A stretch of DNA of 64,000 bases from Turnera subulata (GCA_028386065.3 JAKUCV010001329.1:254503-318502), one strand, 5' to 3'. Positions 23,270 to 35,871 are shown, counted from the stretch's first letter. Translations and numbers: made by a program. The notes: generated by a model from the letters alone, not told the origin.

Positions 23270-24801
23270 TTATATTGGACCAGGGAAGACCCCAACTCCT
23301 CTCTGCTCGTTCCATTTCGTAACCTGCGCCAAACAGAATACCATTTTGTTAATATTTTATGAACAACACGAATTAAATTAGGAACGTTTTAGTGGTTCAT
23401 ATTCTTCTTCAACAAAAACAAATCACACAGAGTTTACCACTTGTCTTCTACTGGGAAAAAAATAACTATTGATTTTGTGGAAAGAAAAGTTGTTACTTGT
23501 TAATATTTTTTCTTTAAAAACTGCTAGTTAAATTAAATATTCCAACTTCTCTTACACTTACCCATTCAGTTGGACATAAGGAACGGTAATATTTAGCGAA
23601 CTTCTCACATTCGGGTGCATCACTGCCTTTCTCTTTGATACACCTTGAAATGATTAGAGAGCAAATCGATTATCAATAAGAAAGTAAGCAATAAAAAAAA
23701 ATAAGGACCAAGTTTGTTTTTTTCCTTTTCAAGAAGGACCGAAGTTAGTTAGAGAAACAAACACAGCCCACATTTATGAAGACAAACCAGCCTTGTCTCG
23801 TTTAGGTTGGGCCGTGCCCGTTACATCGTATCGTAACAGCTCTACTAAATAAACTAATGGATTCAGGTTTCATGAAGAACCAAATCAAAAGCTTGATCAG
23901 TGGCTAAGACCAATGGTGCCCACTAGCCCACAGAGCCCAACGTTAATTTTTCCAATTTACAAGTCAAAAACTGAAGACCAAGTGCCAAAATACAAACCCA
24001 AAATTTAGATCCCGACAAGTTCAGTTCTTGCAAGCAATTGAGTGTAACTTTTTCTTTTGAGAAAAAATTGGGCGTAACTAATAAAAAACTAGAATATCAA
24101 TGTGGAATTTTTTTAGAAAAGAAAATTAGCCGGGTAGTAAGCGATTTGATCCCCTTAAGGTCTGAGGTCTATGTTCGAGAGATTCACCCAATCCACCATA
24201 ACAGGTACGCAGGTACGCGACCCGGGTCGGATCCGAATGATCCGAATTGAGAATGATCAGGAGAAAGCTCCATAAATAAATAAATAATAAAAAGACTAGA
24301 ATAACTCACCAGTGATACTCGAGGTAACGAGTATAGCAGTTACGGGTTTGGTTCGTTGTCGGAAAGCGTATATCTACCGCAGTTCCAGGCTCCTCAAACT
24401 ATTGGTGATAAAAACAATCAATAATTGTCACAAAGTCATCCCTTATAAAAAAAATTAGTCACGTAACATATTAGTCAAATTTTGAATCAAAATATATGAA
24501 GCTACAATGACATGTATACATAGAATGCAAGTCATCTTCCCTTTTCACCTTTTTTATTCTTTTCAAGAAAAAAAAAACAGAAGTTCTTGTCCATTTCATT
24601 GCAAAAAATAGAAAGAAGGGGTACATAGTGAAAAACCTTATTCTTTCCTTCTTCGATATCTTTAATGATAGAAGGTGCAGAAGGAGCTTGATTGATGTGA
24701 CCTTGCTCATGGGGAGGCTTAGGAGCTTGCTCCCCCATAGCCACCTTGCTCATGTCTCTTGATCGCATCTTGTCATGAGGATCCACCTGAGCTGCCGACA
24801 T
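23270..24801 (-). CDS. COX6B: cytochrome c oxidase subunit 6b (four exons)
   Basis: Nuclear-encoded subunit of mitochondrial complex IV, facing the intermembrane space. Exons are 24801-24637, 24398-24310, 23643-23562 and 23323-23270, giving 129 aa with frame kept across all GT-AG junctions. The first ATG is at 24801; the upstream extension of the frame starts with GTG. The N-terminal part (1-55) is a polar, Pro-rich extension as in other plant COX6B forms. The core has RFPTTNQTRNCYTRYLEYHWC, with the first twin-cysteine motif as CX9C. The second, CEKFAKYYRSLC, is CX10C, exactly the COX6B pattern recognised by the MIA40 import pathway. It ends with KWNEQRGVGVFPGPI, the family's C-terminus. The residue before the second Cys of the first motif is Trp, where I would expect Arg. 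The second intron (24309-23644) carries a SINE-like insertion. Confidence 0.93.
24125..24250 (+). repeat. SINE-like fragment in COX6B intron 2
   Basis: On the plus strand this reads GGGTAGTAAGCGATTTGATC, then about 20 bp later GGTCTATGTTCGAGA, similar to A-box and B-box spacing in tRNA-derived SINEs. It is antisense within the intron. The call rests on pattern only. Confidence 0.35.
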
Positions 24802-26422
24802 GTCGTTTGTTCCTAATTTTTCTTGCACGCACGAGGGAAGAATATTCTATCTCGTATCCTAATCTTCTTATTTTTCTTCTATGTTTTACTTGTATTGGGG
24901 TGGGAAGATTCGGTATGTGTATTTTTGTAAACCCGGTGTATCTTTAGGTAAAGGCACGTTTCAGTTTAGGTGACACTTGTGCACAGCTAGAGACATACGT
25001 GTCGTCTAAAAAAAAAATTGTTTTAATTAACCACCGCTTGCTACATGTTTATGCAATAATCTCATATACATATACTTCAAGCAGATTTGTGGTTGCATGT
25101 GGACTACTAAACATATTACATAAATAGAGCTACAATGACACGTACAGATCAACGCAACAAGCCCCTTTCCATTTTCAGTTTTTCTTTTCAACAAAAATAA
25201 AAGCTCTAAGGGGGAAAAAAAATGGTACACACACAGGTATGAAGATAGGTTAGGGAACAATTGTTAGTTATAATCATAAATTTGGGTTTATTAGATATGA
25301 GATTCCAACCCTTAGTTTCCATGATTTATTAGGCTATAATTGTGTGAGCATTGCCTAGTTTAAGTTGGTTTAAAGGTTGATCTTTAGTAGTTTTTATAGA
25401 TAGGCGGCTATTATGGCCATTCTGGTTACCAAAAAAAAAAGGGTAAGCTAAATAATTTGTCTATTGCTCAAGGTGGTATAAAATCAAGTAATATATTCAT
25501 AGTGAGGTGACGCAAGTGGTTTTAGTTAGATGACATTTAAAAATTTCCCATTTGTACCTTGGATAATATATTAAATCACCCAATCAATCATTTTGGAAGC
25601 CATCATAGGATTTTTGCCAAATTTATTTATTATTACAATTAACGAGGGTCAATGTCAATTAAGCCCATGCACATCGACATGGGTGAGTAGCCGTCAAGGA
25701 TAACGTTATGTAACTAACAACCCATTTCCATTTGATCTTTGCTTTTTCTGATATGGACATCATTTGTTTAAAGCCATTTTCATGGTTAGGCATCTGTTTT
25801 TCCTCTATGGGTTTCTTTGTTACACATTATTATCCTTTGATATGAAGAAGAAAGCCCCCGTCTAAGTTTGGAGAAAGCATTTATTATTCCAAGCAATTTC
25901 ACAAGCATCAAATTCCTCAATATACAACTTCATGCAGGAAAGACAAAAATTTGGGGCTTGGATTCTAACAGTTTTTGCGTAGAAGAAAAATAATTAGGAA
26001 TTGAAAGTGTGCCACTTAAGCAGAAAAATTAATTGAAGATGAACGTGGATAACGTAATAGTAATAGGTTGAATTTAATGTGACTAGGATTTAGAATATTC
26101 AAAAACAGGAAGAAAAAGAATTCGATATTTTTGCCATATTAAGCATAAGCAAGCTTTTATTTGTTTATTAAAAGAAAATCTTTGTATATTTATAAAGAAG
26201 AAAGATACTCCAACAAAACTACATGTTTTGCGTGACGCTATTAGCCTACAGATCTTAGCTAGTGACGCATCAAGATACCAGAACAAGTTCAAAGCAGAAA
26301 ATTCAAGTCTATATATGTCAAATATACTTATATATATATGTGTATTATATCATTCTCTTTAATTATAAAAGGTCATGTTCATATTCTAATTATTACACAT
26401 CATTGAATAGAGAGAAAGAAAT
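24802..26422. other. intergenic region between COX6B and the first PMEI gene
   Basis: AT-rich. No open frame, RNA gene or repeat could be supported. The right end is presumably the PMEI promoter. Confidence 0.5.
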
Positions 26423-26977
26423 ATGATCAGCAAGCAGTTCTTCTCTACAATTCTCAACTTCTTTATCATTTTCCTCCTCTTTTATTCTTGTGAGGGGGTT
26501 AATAATCTTCAAGTCCATGGATATTGCAAGGAAGCAGCTCACAGTGATCCAAATTTAAGTTATGCCTTTTGTGTTGCCTCCCTTGAAGCCAATCCCAGGA
26601 GCAAAAAAGCAGACCTTGAAGAACTACTGAATATCACACTCCACCTTACAATATCCAATGCAACAAATATTGCCTCTAGTATTAAACAACTTCTGGATGG
26701 GAAAAATTTTGACCCATACACTAGGGGTGCCTTAAAAGATTGCCTAGAACTGTATTTGGATGCAGATTCATCATTGCATGATGCTATATGTGACTTCAAG
26801 TCCAAAGATTATTTCAAGGCTAACTTGGATGCAAGTGCTGCTATGGATTCTGCCATTACTTGTGAGGATGATTTCAAGGAGAAGAAGGGTGTGGTTTCGC
26901 CTTTGACAAGGGAGAATGACACTTTCTTCCAGTTGACTGCAATGGTTCTTGCCTTTCTGAAAATGTTAAGCAGTTAG
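26423..26977 (+). CDS. PMEI-domain protein 1 (pectin methylesterase or invertase inhibitor)
   Basis: Single-exon gene for a 184-aa secreted helical-bundle inhibitor of the PMEI/invertase-inhibitor family. Family members bind pectin methylesterases or acid invertases in the cell wall; sequence alone does not tell which. A hydrophobic signal peptide covers about residues 1-25. The four conserved cysteines that form two disulfides are at 35, 50, 107 and 147, with an extra one at 123. The motif ALKDCLELYLDADSSL is the family's typical third-Cys region. It lies in tandem with PMEI protein 2 on the same strand. Confidence 0.85.
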   Translation: MISKQFFSTILNFFIIFLLFYSCEGVNNLQVHGYCKEAAHSDPNLSYAFCVASLEANPRSKKADLEELLNITLHLTISNATNIASSIKQLLDGKNFDPYTRGALKDCLELYLDADSSLHDAICDFKSKDYFKANLDASAAMDSAITCEDDFKEKKGVVSPLTRENDTFFQLTAMVLAFLKMLSS

Positions 26978-27528
26978 ATTTACCAAATCCTTCTATTGAC
27001 ACTGTTTAATTGTTTAATGTGGCATGTATACTTAATCTAGTAATGTCTATGAAACAAATATATACAGTAATATGAAAGCGATATAGGTTCAAAGAAAGGT
27101 AGTGTGTTGTATTCCTTTCATGTTGGCTTGTTTGAACTGATAATTGCTTTCCACCATGTAATGTACTGTCATCTTGGAAGCAAACATATATATATACAAC
27201 TTTTCAAGAAAGCTCTCAATGGATTTTATTCTCACTTATGATCATTTATTTCATAAGCCTTACAGTGATGCCCATTTTTGTTCCTTTCTCACTTGCATAT
27301 TTGGCAGAGTCTAGCTTACTCAATCATGACCTTCTTGGAAGTTTCGTTTTGTTACATTTTCCCTAGTATGTATTGTTTGTTCTTATAATAGTAGAAAGGA
27401 CTTGATCTACTATCTAAAACTTCATTACAAAACAGGTCTCTTTGTCCAGAACAACTACTCTTGATATATCTCACATACACCTACATGTAACATGCCTCAG
27501 TCATACACAGAATTCAAGTAAAGAGAAT
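26978..27528. other. spacer between the two PMEI genes
   Basis: AT-rich 3' and 5' flanks of the PMEI pair. No gene seen. Confidence 0.5.
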
Positions 27529-28128
27529 ATGGGGAACAATTCTTTCTTCTCCTCCCCTCTCTTTTGCTTCCTTTACTACTTCTTACTAGTTCCAAACCAT
27601 AAAGTTTACTCCACCAATACCTTTTCCAACAATTTAATCAATCAAACCTGCAAGGAATGCGCTGATGAGTACACTGTCGGCTATGCCTATTGTTCAAGCT
27701 CTCTTGGAGCAGTTCCTGTCAGTCACATGACAAATCTACAGGGTCTAGCTTTAATAAGCATGGAACTAGCACTGGAAAATGCTACATATACCAGTTCAAG
27801 CATAAAGAACTTGTTGGCTGATGGATCTTTCGACTCTTTTTCCTTAGATTGCTTACAGGATTGCCTGGAACTTTACTCTGATGCTGTTCTGACATTGATA
27901 GATGGTGTTGCAGCCTTCTTGAAAGGGAGATATGATTTTGCTGAGGTTATGGTGGGTGCAGTTATGGATGCATCCACAAAGTGTGAAGAAGGGTTCATGG
28001 TGAAGGGAGGAGAAGTATCTCCATTGACAAGAGAAAATTATGACCTCTTTGCATTATGCGATATAGCACTGTGTATCATTAACATTCTAGGCCTATCTGT
28101 ACCTCATTACAGTTATGCCCTCTTCTAG
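27529..28128 (+). CDS. PMEI-domain protein 2
   Basis: Single-exon gene for 199 aa. The first ATG is at 27529; the open frame extends upstream to 27442 but starts there with TTG. A signal peptide covers about residues 1-28 (FFSSPLFCFLYYFLL core). Family cysteines are at 41, 55, 112 and 152. The motif LDCLQDCLELYSDAVLTL matches the conserved third-Cys helix. The C-terminus is more hydrophobic than in protein 1. Pieces of sequence closely resembling this gene are scattered through the UGT array (33355-33545, 35872-36105, 38705-38935 and, for its 3' flank, near 47200-47420 and 50560-50770). This gene or a close relative was therefore part of the duplicated unit. Confidence 0.85.
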   Translation: MGNNSFFSSPLFCFLYYFLLVPNHKVYSTNTFSNNLINQTCKECADEYTVGYAYCSSSLGAVPVSHMTNLQGLALISMELALENATYTSSSIKNLLADGSFDSFSLDCLQDCLELYSDAVLTLIDGVAAFLKGRYDFAEVMVGAVMDASTKCEEGFMVKGGEVSPLTRENYDLFALCDIALCIINILGLSVPHYSYALF

Positions 28129-28520
28129 CTTTCTTTGTGCTACTGATGTAATGTTCTTAGACAGAGCCTGCATGATCAGTGTGTAGGTTGGTTTCTTATT
28201 TAACTTGTTGACAGATTCCTCTTACCTGTTGCTTTTGTACTAATCTATAAGTATATGTGATGCAATAACAATTTTCTGGAAGATCCGAGAACCACATTTC
28301 TGACATCAGGATATGAAGGAAGAAATATACATATCATTCGTGAACATCTTTGGATTTTGGACAGGGGATTATTAATTTATACTATGAAGCAAATGAATAT
28401 CATGGTGATTTTGCAACAGACTCCCCTGAAAAGGGCAAATATTCTGAAATTCAAAGACTTTGTAAGGAAATATGACATTCTTTCCCCATTAAACAAACAA
28501 GAAATGGGAAACCCCGTGAC
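28129..28520. other. spacer between PMEI 2 and UGT-A
   Basis: Convergent 3' ends of the PMEI gene (plus) and UGT-A (minus). No gene seen. Related sequence occurs to the left of UGT-F and UGT-G. Confidence 0.6.
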
Positions 28521-30355
28521 CTACAATGGCTTTGGTAAAAGCACTTCATTGATCAACTTGTCCAAATTCTTAGACGACGAGCCATTTGGAGCAGTGGCTT
28601 CTTCAGCTAACCTCTTCCATTCCATGGCTTTTTCTTTCATCTTCTTACCTTTCTCACCCTCCATCAGCTCTCTTACAAGATTTTCCACCTCACCTCTCTT
28701 CACATTACTATCAATCTCCATGCCAACTCCCCACTCAGTGCAGGAGTATCTGCAGTTCGTCTGTTGGTCTCCTAGGAATGGCCAACAAAGCATTGGAACT
28801 CCAGCTGACAAGCTCTCAATAGTTGAGCCCCACCCACAGTGAGTTAGAAACCCTCCAATTGATGGGTGGTTAAGTACTTCCTCCTGGGGACACCAGTTTG
28901 TGATATAGCTCCTACCTTGAGTCTCTGCTGCAAACTCAGGTGGCAAGATTGCTGACTCTTCTTTGACAAGATCTGGTCTTATAATCCACAAGAAAGGGTG
29001 CTTGCTATTAGCCAGCCCCATGGCAAACTCGGTCAGCTGTTCTGGTGTCATGATTATAATGCTTCCAAAGTTCACATACACCACAGAGTTAGGTTGCTTG
29101 GAATCAAGCCATTGGAGACAGACACTTTCCTCTTTCCACAGATTATATCCGATAGATTTCAAACTGTCTTCTTCAACTTGATTGAGATGCAACTGGAGAG
29201 GGCCAATGGCATAAACACGAGGGTATATTGTCGAAAAGCCATCCAGAACGTCTCGCTCTAATGCATCGAATGTATGGATTGCCATTGCAGAAGGCTTAGT
29301 TGTAGACTTAGCAGAATCTGTGGTCAAGTTAAGTGCAGGATCATTAGGATCCGTTGTTCGAAGAAAGCTTGGAAGATCCTTAAGACGGATGCCTTTCATA
29401 CCAGGAATCCAGTCAATAACTGTTTCCAGATAGCCATTGGTCAAATAGCTCTCATCTGCAAAAACATACATTGAATCAGCTGGCAGTTTAGCTGCTTCTT
29501 TATTTACTTGGACTGATTTTTCAAAAAATTCATCCCTTTAAGACCTTTCTGTCCAACCATCAGATGAGTCCGAGTATGTAACAGTCAAATTTTGCTCATC
29601 CAACTTTCGTAATTGTTACCATGAATTTCTTCTATTCCATCAAACAGCACATTAGCAAACAGAAACAATGTCCATAAATAAACACTTAAAAGAATCTGAT
29701 ATGCCAATGTTGACGAGTTGGTCCCCTATACCTTAGGCTTATGGGGTGAGCAAGTCCAAGATCGAGATAAGTTAAAGTTTCTGATATGTCAAGTATACCT
29801 CAATTGGAAGGTCTAACATATATAATTCAGGTTACCTTTCAATGGAATGAAGCCTTTTTCTTTGAGGGGAAGGAGCTGTTGAAGCCCCATTAAGCCATAG
29901 GCACCTGTAGGGGAAAATACTACAACAGGAATGCCAAATTCTTCAGCTGCCCTTGTGGCAAATGCCATGAAAGGATCTGAAACTATGCCAGAGACTGGAG
30001 GAACCTTTAAGGAAGCAGTGTTGTTGAGCTTGGCAAGTAGCTCTTGAAAGGGTTTTAACATGTAGTCCTTGGCAGACTTGCAGAGAGCAGAAAAGTCTTG
30101 GGTGGCATCAATATCTGAAGGAGGCAGGCCGTCAGGTATGGTCTCGAAACGGAAGGTAGGCAAACCATCAAGGGAGTTAGGACCTCTAGACTTGAGGAAC
30201 CGCTTGTGATTGAACTCTGTGTTCACAAATGTAATGTGGAAGCCTTTGTAGTGCAAGAGTTTTGCCAGTTTAAGGATTGTTTTGATGTGGCTTTGAAGTG
30301 GACCTGGGATTAGAACTAGATGAGGCTTTTCAGCTGCTGCTTTCTTGGATTCCAT
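28521..30355 (-). CDS. UGT-A: UGT85-like UDP-glycosyltransferase
   Basis: Two-exon family-1 glycosyltransferase, 484 aa: exon 1 30355-29836, exon 2 29455-28521, phase-1 intron of 380 bp. It should transfer a sugar from a UDP-sugar to a small hydroxylated metabolite in the cytosol. UGT85 enzymes act on cyanohydrins, monoterpenols and iridoids, and the acceptor here is unknown. The catalytic His is H23 (QSHIKT) and its Asp partner is probably D127 (IVSD). The 44-residue PSPG donor box is W361-Q404. It keeps H379, C380 and the terminal DQ, but has Gly at 383 where nearly all plant UGTs have Asn (HCGWN). This is the only array member that keeps the Cys of HCGW, so it may be closest to the ancestor. 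No break was seen. Confidence 0.92.
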
Positions 30356-30748
30356 CTTCAGCTCGATCTCTTGTGTGTTCTTTTGCTTTCCCCGCCAGAA
30401 GGAAATGGTGATTCTGGTTTTAATCTACATCAAAAGTCAACACTTGGTTTGCAGTGTTTTTATTCCAGTTTTATCATTGGACGCCATCCACTCTCTGCTA
30501 GATATTTTATTCAAGGATCTGTCTAATTTCCACAACAGACAAGGGAAACTGAACTAACTCGACCACCGATATAAGGACATTATCGTCGGTTGGCTTGACT
30601 ATTCTTCACCAACTTCATGCTAATTATTTATGTATGACACAAATTTTTGCTGTTCAATATTTATGTACGAAATGCTTTTCCTTATTAAAACAACAAATGT
30701 GGTTCATTCGCCACTTCTTGTCAATTACATACATGGAAAGCCAGTAAC
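30356..30748. other. spacer UGT-A/UGT-B
   Basis: UGT-A upstream region and UGT-B 3' flank. No gene seen. Confidence 0.5.
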
Positions 30749-32547
30749 TCATACTCGCTTTGGTAAAAGCACTTCATTGATCAACTTGTCCAAATTAATG
30801 GATGATGAACCACTTGGCAAAGTAGCTTCCTCAGCCAACCTTTTCCACTCCATGGCCTTTTCCTTCATTTTCTTACCTTTCTCACCCTCCATCAGCTCTC
30901 TAACCAGTTTCTCTACCTCGTCTCTCTTCACATCATTATCAAACTCCATGCCAACTCCCCACTCAGCACAGCAGTATCTGCGGTTAATCGGTTGGTCTCC
31001 AAAGACTGGCCAGCAAAGCATTGGAACTCCAGCTGATAAGCTCTCAATAGTTGATCCCCACCCGCTATGTGTTAGAAACCCTCCAACTGATGGGTGGTTA
31101 AGCACTTCCTCTTGAGGACACCAGGATGTGATATAGCTCCTTTCTTGGGTCTCTGCTGCAAACTCAGGTGGCAAAATGGCCGAGTCACCTGCCACAAGGT
31201 CTGGGCTTATAATCCACAAGAAACTACACTTGCTATTAGCCAGCCCCATGGCAAACTCTATCAGCTGTTCTGGTGTCAGAACTGCAATGCTGCCAAAGTT
31301 AACATAGACCACAGAGTTGGGTTCCTTGGAATCAAGCCATTGGAGTCAGACACTTTCTTCTTTCCATAGATTATATCCGATAGATTTCAAACTGTCTTCT
31401 TCAACTTGATTGAGATGCAGCTGAAGAGGACCAATGGCATAAACACGAGGGTATATTGTGGAAAAGCTATCCAGAACATCTCGTTCTAATGCATCAAAAG
31501 TATGGAATGCAATTGTAGGAGCCTTAGTACTAGACTCACAACAATACATGTTGAAGTCAAGTGTCAAGTCATTAGGATCCGTCGGAAAAGCAAAGCTCGG
31601 AATATCCTTAAGACGCATGCCTTTGATACCAGGAATCCAGTCAATAATTGTGTCCAGATCTCCACTGGTTAAGTAGCTCTCATCTGCAGCAACATATTAC
31701 ACCAACTGGCAATTAGTGTCTTCTTTTATTTATTTAGGTATCATACTTGAAATAATTCATCCCTATATAAGACTTTACTATGTAGCTGTTAGAACTCACA
31801 GTAGCCATCAGATCAAGTATGGAACAACCAAAATTTGTTCATCAATCAGTCTTGTTAAGTTCCTTATTCTCGTCAAGCCACATTAGCTATAGCAAATAGA
31901 AACGAGGTCAATAATTAAATGGTAAAAAGAGACTGATATCTCAGTTATGAGCAGTTGGTCTGGTCACTTCCCTATATCTTGAGTGAGTTGTCAGGATTCA
32001 GGAAGTTAAGTTTACACTTTAGGTTACCTTTCCCTGGGATGAAACCTTTTTCTTTCAGGGATCTGAGTTGTTTGCAAGCCATGAAGCCGCAGGCAGACAC
32101 GGTGGAGAATATTACAACAGGTACGCCAAGTTCTTCAGCAGCCCTGATGGTAAATGGCATGCAAAAATCAGAAACAATGCAAGAGACAGGGGGAACCTTT
32201 GAAGAGGCGGTGTTGTTGAGCTTGGCAAGAAGCTCTCTAAAGGGATTTATCATGTAATCCTTGGTAGAGTTGCAAAGAGAAGGAATGTCTTGGATCTCAC
32301 CATCATTTGAAGCAGGAAGACCATCAGGAATGGTCTCGAAATGGAAGGTTGGCAAACCATCCAGGGAACTAGGGCCTCTTGACTTCAGGAGACGTTTGTG
32401 ATTGAACTCTGTGTTCACAAATGTAATGTGGAAACCTTTGTAGTGCAGGAGTTTTGCAAGTTTAAGGATTGTCTTGATGTGGCTTTGATATGGAGCTGGG
32501 ACTAAAACTAGGTGAGGCTTGTCTGCTGCTGGTGTCTTGGATTCCAT
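30749..32547 (-). pseudogene. UGT-B: UGT85-like gene with a nonsense codon
   Basis: Exon 1 is 32547-32028 and exon 2 is 31683-30749, both of standard length (520 and 935 nt) with intact splice sites. One in-frame TGA at 31348-31346 falls where the paralogues have Cys (SVCLQW). It would truncate the product at 285 aa, before the PSPG box. Downstream the frame stays open to the normal stop, so the lesion is a single base change. Other unusual residues are IISPDLV for IIRPDLV and CCAEWG for SCTEWG. The rest is well kept, so inactivation is recent, or the allele may be polymorphic. Confidence 0.9.
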
Positions 32548-33354
32548 CTCTCACACCTCTCTTGTGTGCGTTTTGAGTTACAAGCCAAGATATATATAAG
32601 CAAATGGTCCATTCTGATTTTTATGCTAAAGCCTATTTATTTCCTTTGTCTATGATTTTGTAAATCTTGCAAATTAATGTTGAAAGAGCTGTTTCTCAAA
32701 AAAAAAAAAAAAATGTTGAAAGAGCTGTATGTGGTTAGAAATACTCCGTACGAAACTTAGAAGTAGCACTGGTATATGTCACCTTTTGTGTGTTCTTTTG
32801 TTTTCCCAGCCAGAAAGGAAATGATGATTCTGGTTTTTACATCAAAATGTGGCTCTCAGTGTTTTATTTTGATTGGACGTCTTCCACTCTTTCCTAGATA
32901 ATTTCTTCAATGGTCTGTTTTTCCACACCAGACTAGAGGGGGAACTGAACTAGACCACGCATAGACCACAATATCAATTGTCGGTTGTCTTCGTCATTCT
33001 GCACCCACGCTGTTGTTCTCATTATTTATGTATGACATAAATTTTTGCTGTTCATTATTATCTCAGCCACATATTAGAACATGAAGTATTCTTTTTCTTT
33101 TTCTTTTTCTTTTTTTTTGCGAGAAAAATGGTGCAGTCTTCTTTGGTTTATGAGTGATTGAGCCCTAGTTTTGGATTATTATATTCTCTTTGCAAAGAAC
33201 CAAAAAAAAAAAGGTGAGTGAGTTTTGGATGCATGAGGACGTAGGTTGGCTGTGTGGAAACAAGTAACCTTATCCAGTTGGAAAAGTAATGCATTTCAAA
33301 ATTGTCGATTTTCTTGTCAGGAACTTAATTAGTGGATAATAAAGAAGCAATAAA
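32548..33354. other. spacer right of UGT-B
   Basis: Its first 100 bp are conserved with the region upstream of UGT-C (35453-35560). The rest is AT-rich with simple repeats. Confidence 0.5.
32588..32600 (-). promoter_or_regulatory. candidate TATA box of UGT-B
   Basis: TATATATA about 45 bp upstream of the UGT-B ATG. The same element at the same distance precedes UGT-C, inside a conserved upstream block. Transcription from it would give a very short leader. No transcript data support it. Confidence 0.35.
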
Positions 33355-33545
33355 TTGAACTAATCCATCAAACCTGCAAGAAATATGCTAATGAGTACAC
33401 GGTGGGTTATGTCTATTGTTCAAGCTCTCTAGGAGCAATTCCTGACAGGAAAAAAGGACAAACCTGCAGGGACTAGCGTTAATAAGCAAGGGGGTGGCTC
33501 TAGAAAATGCTACAGACACCAGTTAAAGCATAAAGAACTTGAAGC
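33355..33545 (+). pseudogene. PMEI gene remnant 1
   Basis: Matches the middle of PMEI gene 2 from the ATCAAACCTGCAAG region (Cys 41) to GCATAAAGAACTTG, with a deletion around the middle and no open frame. It sits at the 3' side of UGT-C, as the other remnants sit by UGT-D and UGT-E. Confidence 0.8.
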
Positions 33546-33700
33546 CAAATAAATATTAAGGTGATTAGGTAAGAAAATGGCCTGGAATTGAAAGAGATAT
33601 GGGAGAGGGAATATGACATGCTTTTCCATGATAACCAAACAACAAATGTGGTTCATTCGCCACTTCTTGTCAATCACATAATACATAGAAAGCCAGTAAC

Positions 33701-35452
33701 TCATACTCGCTTTGGTAAAAGCACTTCATTGATCAACTTGTCCAAATTAATGGATGATGAACCATTTGGACTAGTAGCTTCCTCAGCTAACCTTTTCCAT
33801 TCCATGGCCTTTTCTTTCATCTTCTTACCTTGCTCACCCACCATGAGCTCTCTAACAAGTTTCTCCACCTCATCTCTATTCACATTATTATCAATCTCCA
33901 TACCAACTCCCCACTCAGTGCAGGAGTATCTGCAGTTGATCTGTTGGTCTCCAAGGAATGGCCAACAAAGCATTGGAACTCCAGCTGACAAGCTCTCAAT
34001 TGTTGAGCCCCAGCCACTATGTGTTAGAAACCCTCCAACTGATGGGTGGCACAGCACTTCCTCTTGAGGACACCAGGTTGTGATATAGCTCCTTTCTTGA
34101 GTCTCTGCTGCAAACTCAGGTGGCAAAATGGCCGAGTCACCTGCAACAAGGTCTGGCCTTATAACCCACAAGAAAGTACACTTGCTATTAGCCAGCCCCA
34201 TGGCAAACTCGGTCAACTGTTCTGGTGTTATCACTGTAATGCTGCCAAAGTTCACATAGACCACAGAATTGGGTTCCTTGGAATCAAGCCATTGGAGACA
34301 AACACTTTCTTCTTTCCACAGATTATATCCCACAGATCTCAAACTGTCTTCTTCAACTTGATTGAGATGCAACTGGAGAGGGCCAATGGCATAAACACGA
34401 GGGTATATTGTCGAAAATCCATCCAAAACATCTCGCTCTAGTGCATCAAAAGTGTGGAATAAAATTGCAGGAGCCTTGGTACTAGACTCACAACAAAACA
34501 TGGCGAAGTTTCGAAAGACGTTAGGATCCCTTGTTCCAACAAATCTTGGAAGATCCTTAAGACGGATGCCTTTCATACCAAGAATCGAGTCAATAACTGT
34601 GTCCTGATGCCCACTGGTTAAGTAGCTCTCATCTGCAGCTACATATTACACCAGCTGGGGCAATTAGTGTCTTCTTTTATTTATTAGGTATCATGCTTGA
34701 GTATGTAATTCATCCCTAAATATATAAGACTATATTTTCTAGCAACATCAGATCAAGTGTGGAACAATCCAAATTTGTTCATCTAACAGTCTTGTTAAAT
34801 TCTTATCCTCATCAAGCCACATTAGCTATGTATAGAAAATAGAAACAAGGTCAGTAAGATAGTTAAAAGAGACTGATATCCCAGTTAAGTTTCTAGCATA
34901 AAAAAAAGAGTTAAGTTTCCAGTTCAGATTACCTTTCTCTGGAATGAAGCCTTTTTCTATCAGAGAACTGAGTTGTTTGAATCCCATTGAGGCACAGGCA
35001 GCCATGGTGAAAAACATTACAACAGGAACGCCAAGTTCTTCAGCAGCCGTGATGGTAAATGGCATCCAAAAATCAGAAACAATGCAAGTGACAGGGGGAA
35101 CCTTTGAAGATGCGGTGTTGTTGAGCTTGGAAAGAAGCTCTCTAAAAGGTTTAATCATGTAATCCTTGATAGAGTTGAAAATTGAAGAAATGTCTTGGGA
35201 GGCATCATCATTTGAAGGTGGAAGACCATCAGGAATGGTCTCGAAATGGAAGGTTAGCAAACCATCCAGGGAACTAGGACCTCTTGAGTTCAGGAAACGT
35301 TTGTGATTGAACCCTGTGTTCACAAATGTAATGTGGAAACCTTTGTGGTGCAAGAGTTTTGCAAGTTTAAGGATTGCCTTGATGTGGCTTTGATATGGAG
35401 CTGGGACTAAAACTACGTGAGGCTTGTCTGCTGCTGCTGTCTTGGATTCCAT
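33701..35452 (-). CDS. UGT-C: UGT85-like UDP-glycosyltransferase
   Basis: Two exons (35452-34933 and 34632-33701), 483 aa, frame intact. It has the catalytic His at H23 (QSHIKA) and the VSDFW acidic site. The PSPG box has THSGWGST, so both the Cys and the Asn of the usual HCGWN are replaced. Just after the intron it reads DSILGMKG where most paralogues have DWIPGMKG. Its exon 2 is very close to that of UGT-F, while exon 1 differs more, which may reflect gene conversion. Confidence 0.9.
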
Positions 35453-35492
35453 CTCTCGTAGCTCTCTTGTGTGCGTTTTGAGTTACAAGCCA

Positions 35493-35505
35493 AGATATAT
35501 ATAAG
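35493..35505 (-). promoter_or_regulatory. candidate TATA box of UGT-C
   Basis: TATATATA about 45 bp upstream of the UGT-C ATG, in the block shared with UGT-B. Confidence 0.35.
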
Positions 35506-35871
35506 CAAATATGGTCCATTCTGATTTTTATGCTAAAGCCTAGTGCAAAGTGGTTGGGCACTTATCTCAGCCACATATTAGTTCATGGTGAAGTATTCTT
35601 TTTCTTTTTTTTTGTGAGAAAAATGGTGCAGTATTGTTTGGTTTATATTCTCTTTCCAATAAACAAAAAAAGTACGAGAGCGAATTTTGGATGCATAACG
35701 TTAGGTTGGTTGTGTGGAAACAAACAAGTAACCTCTACCAGTATCAGCTGGAAAAGTAATGCATTTCATCATTGTCAATTTCAATTTCTGGTCAGGAACA
35801 TAATTAATTAGTGGATAATTAATAAATGCCAGTTTTTACCTATTACTATACAGAATAACCAATAAGTTAAA

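Noticed and set aside
28357..28842. Plus-strand frames of 100-160 codons over UGT 3' ends, repeated at each gene
   Set aside because: They recur at every UGT copy because they are antisense shadows of the conserved UGT C-terminus.
34046..34441. Plus-strand 131-codon frame conserved in four UGT copies
   Set aside because: Conservation follows from the UGT coding strand; there is no start context or family resemblance.
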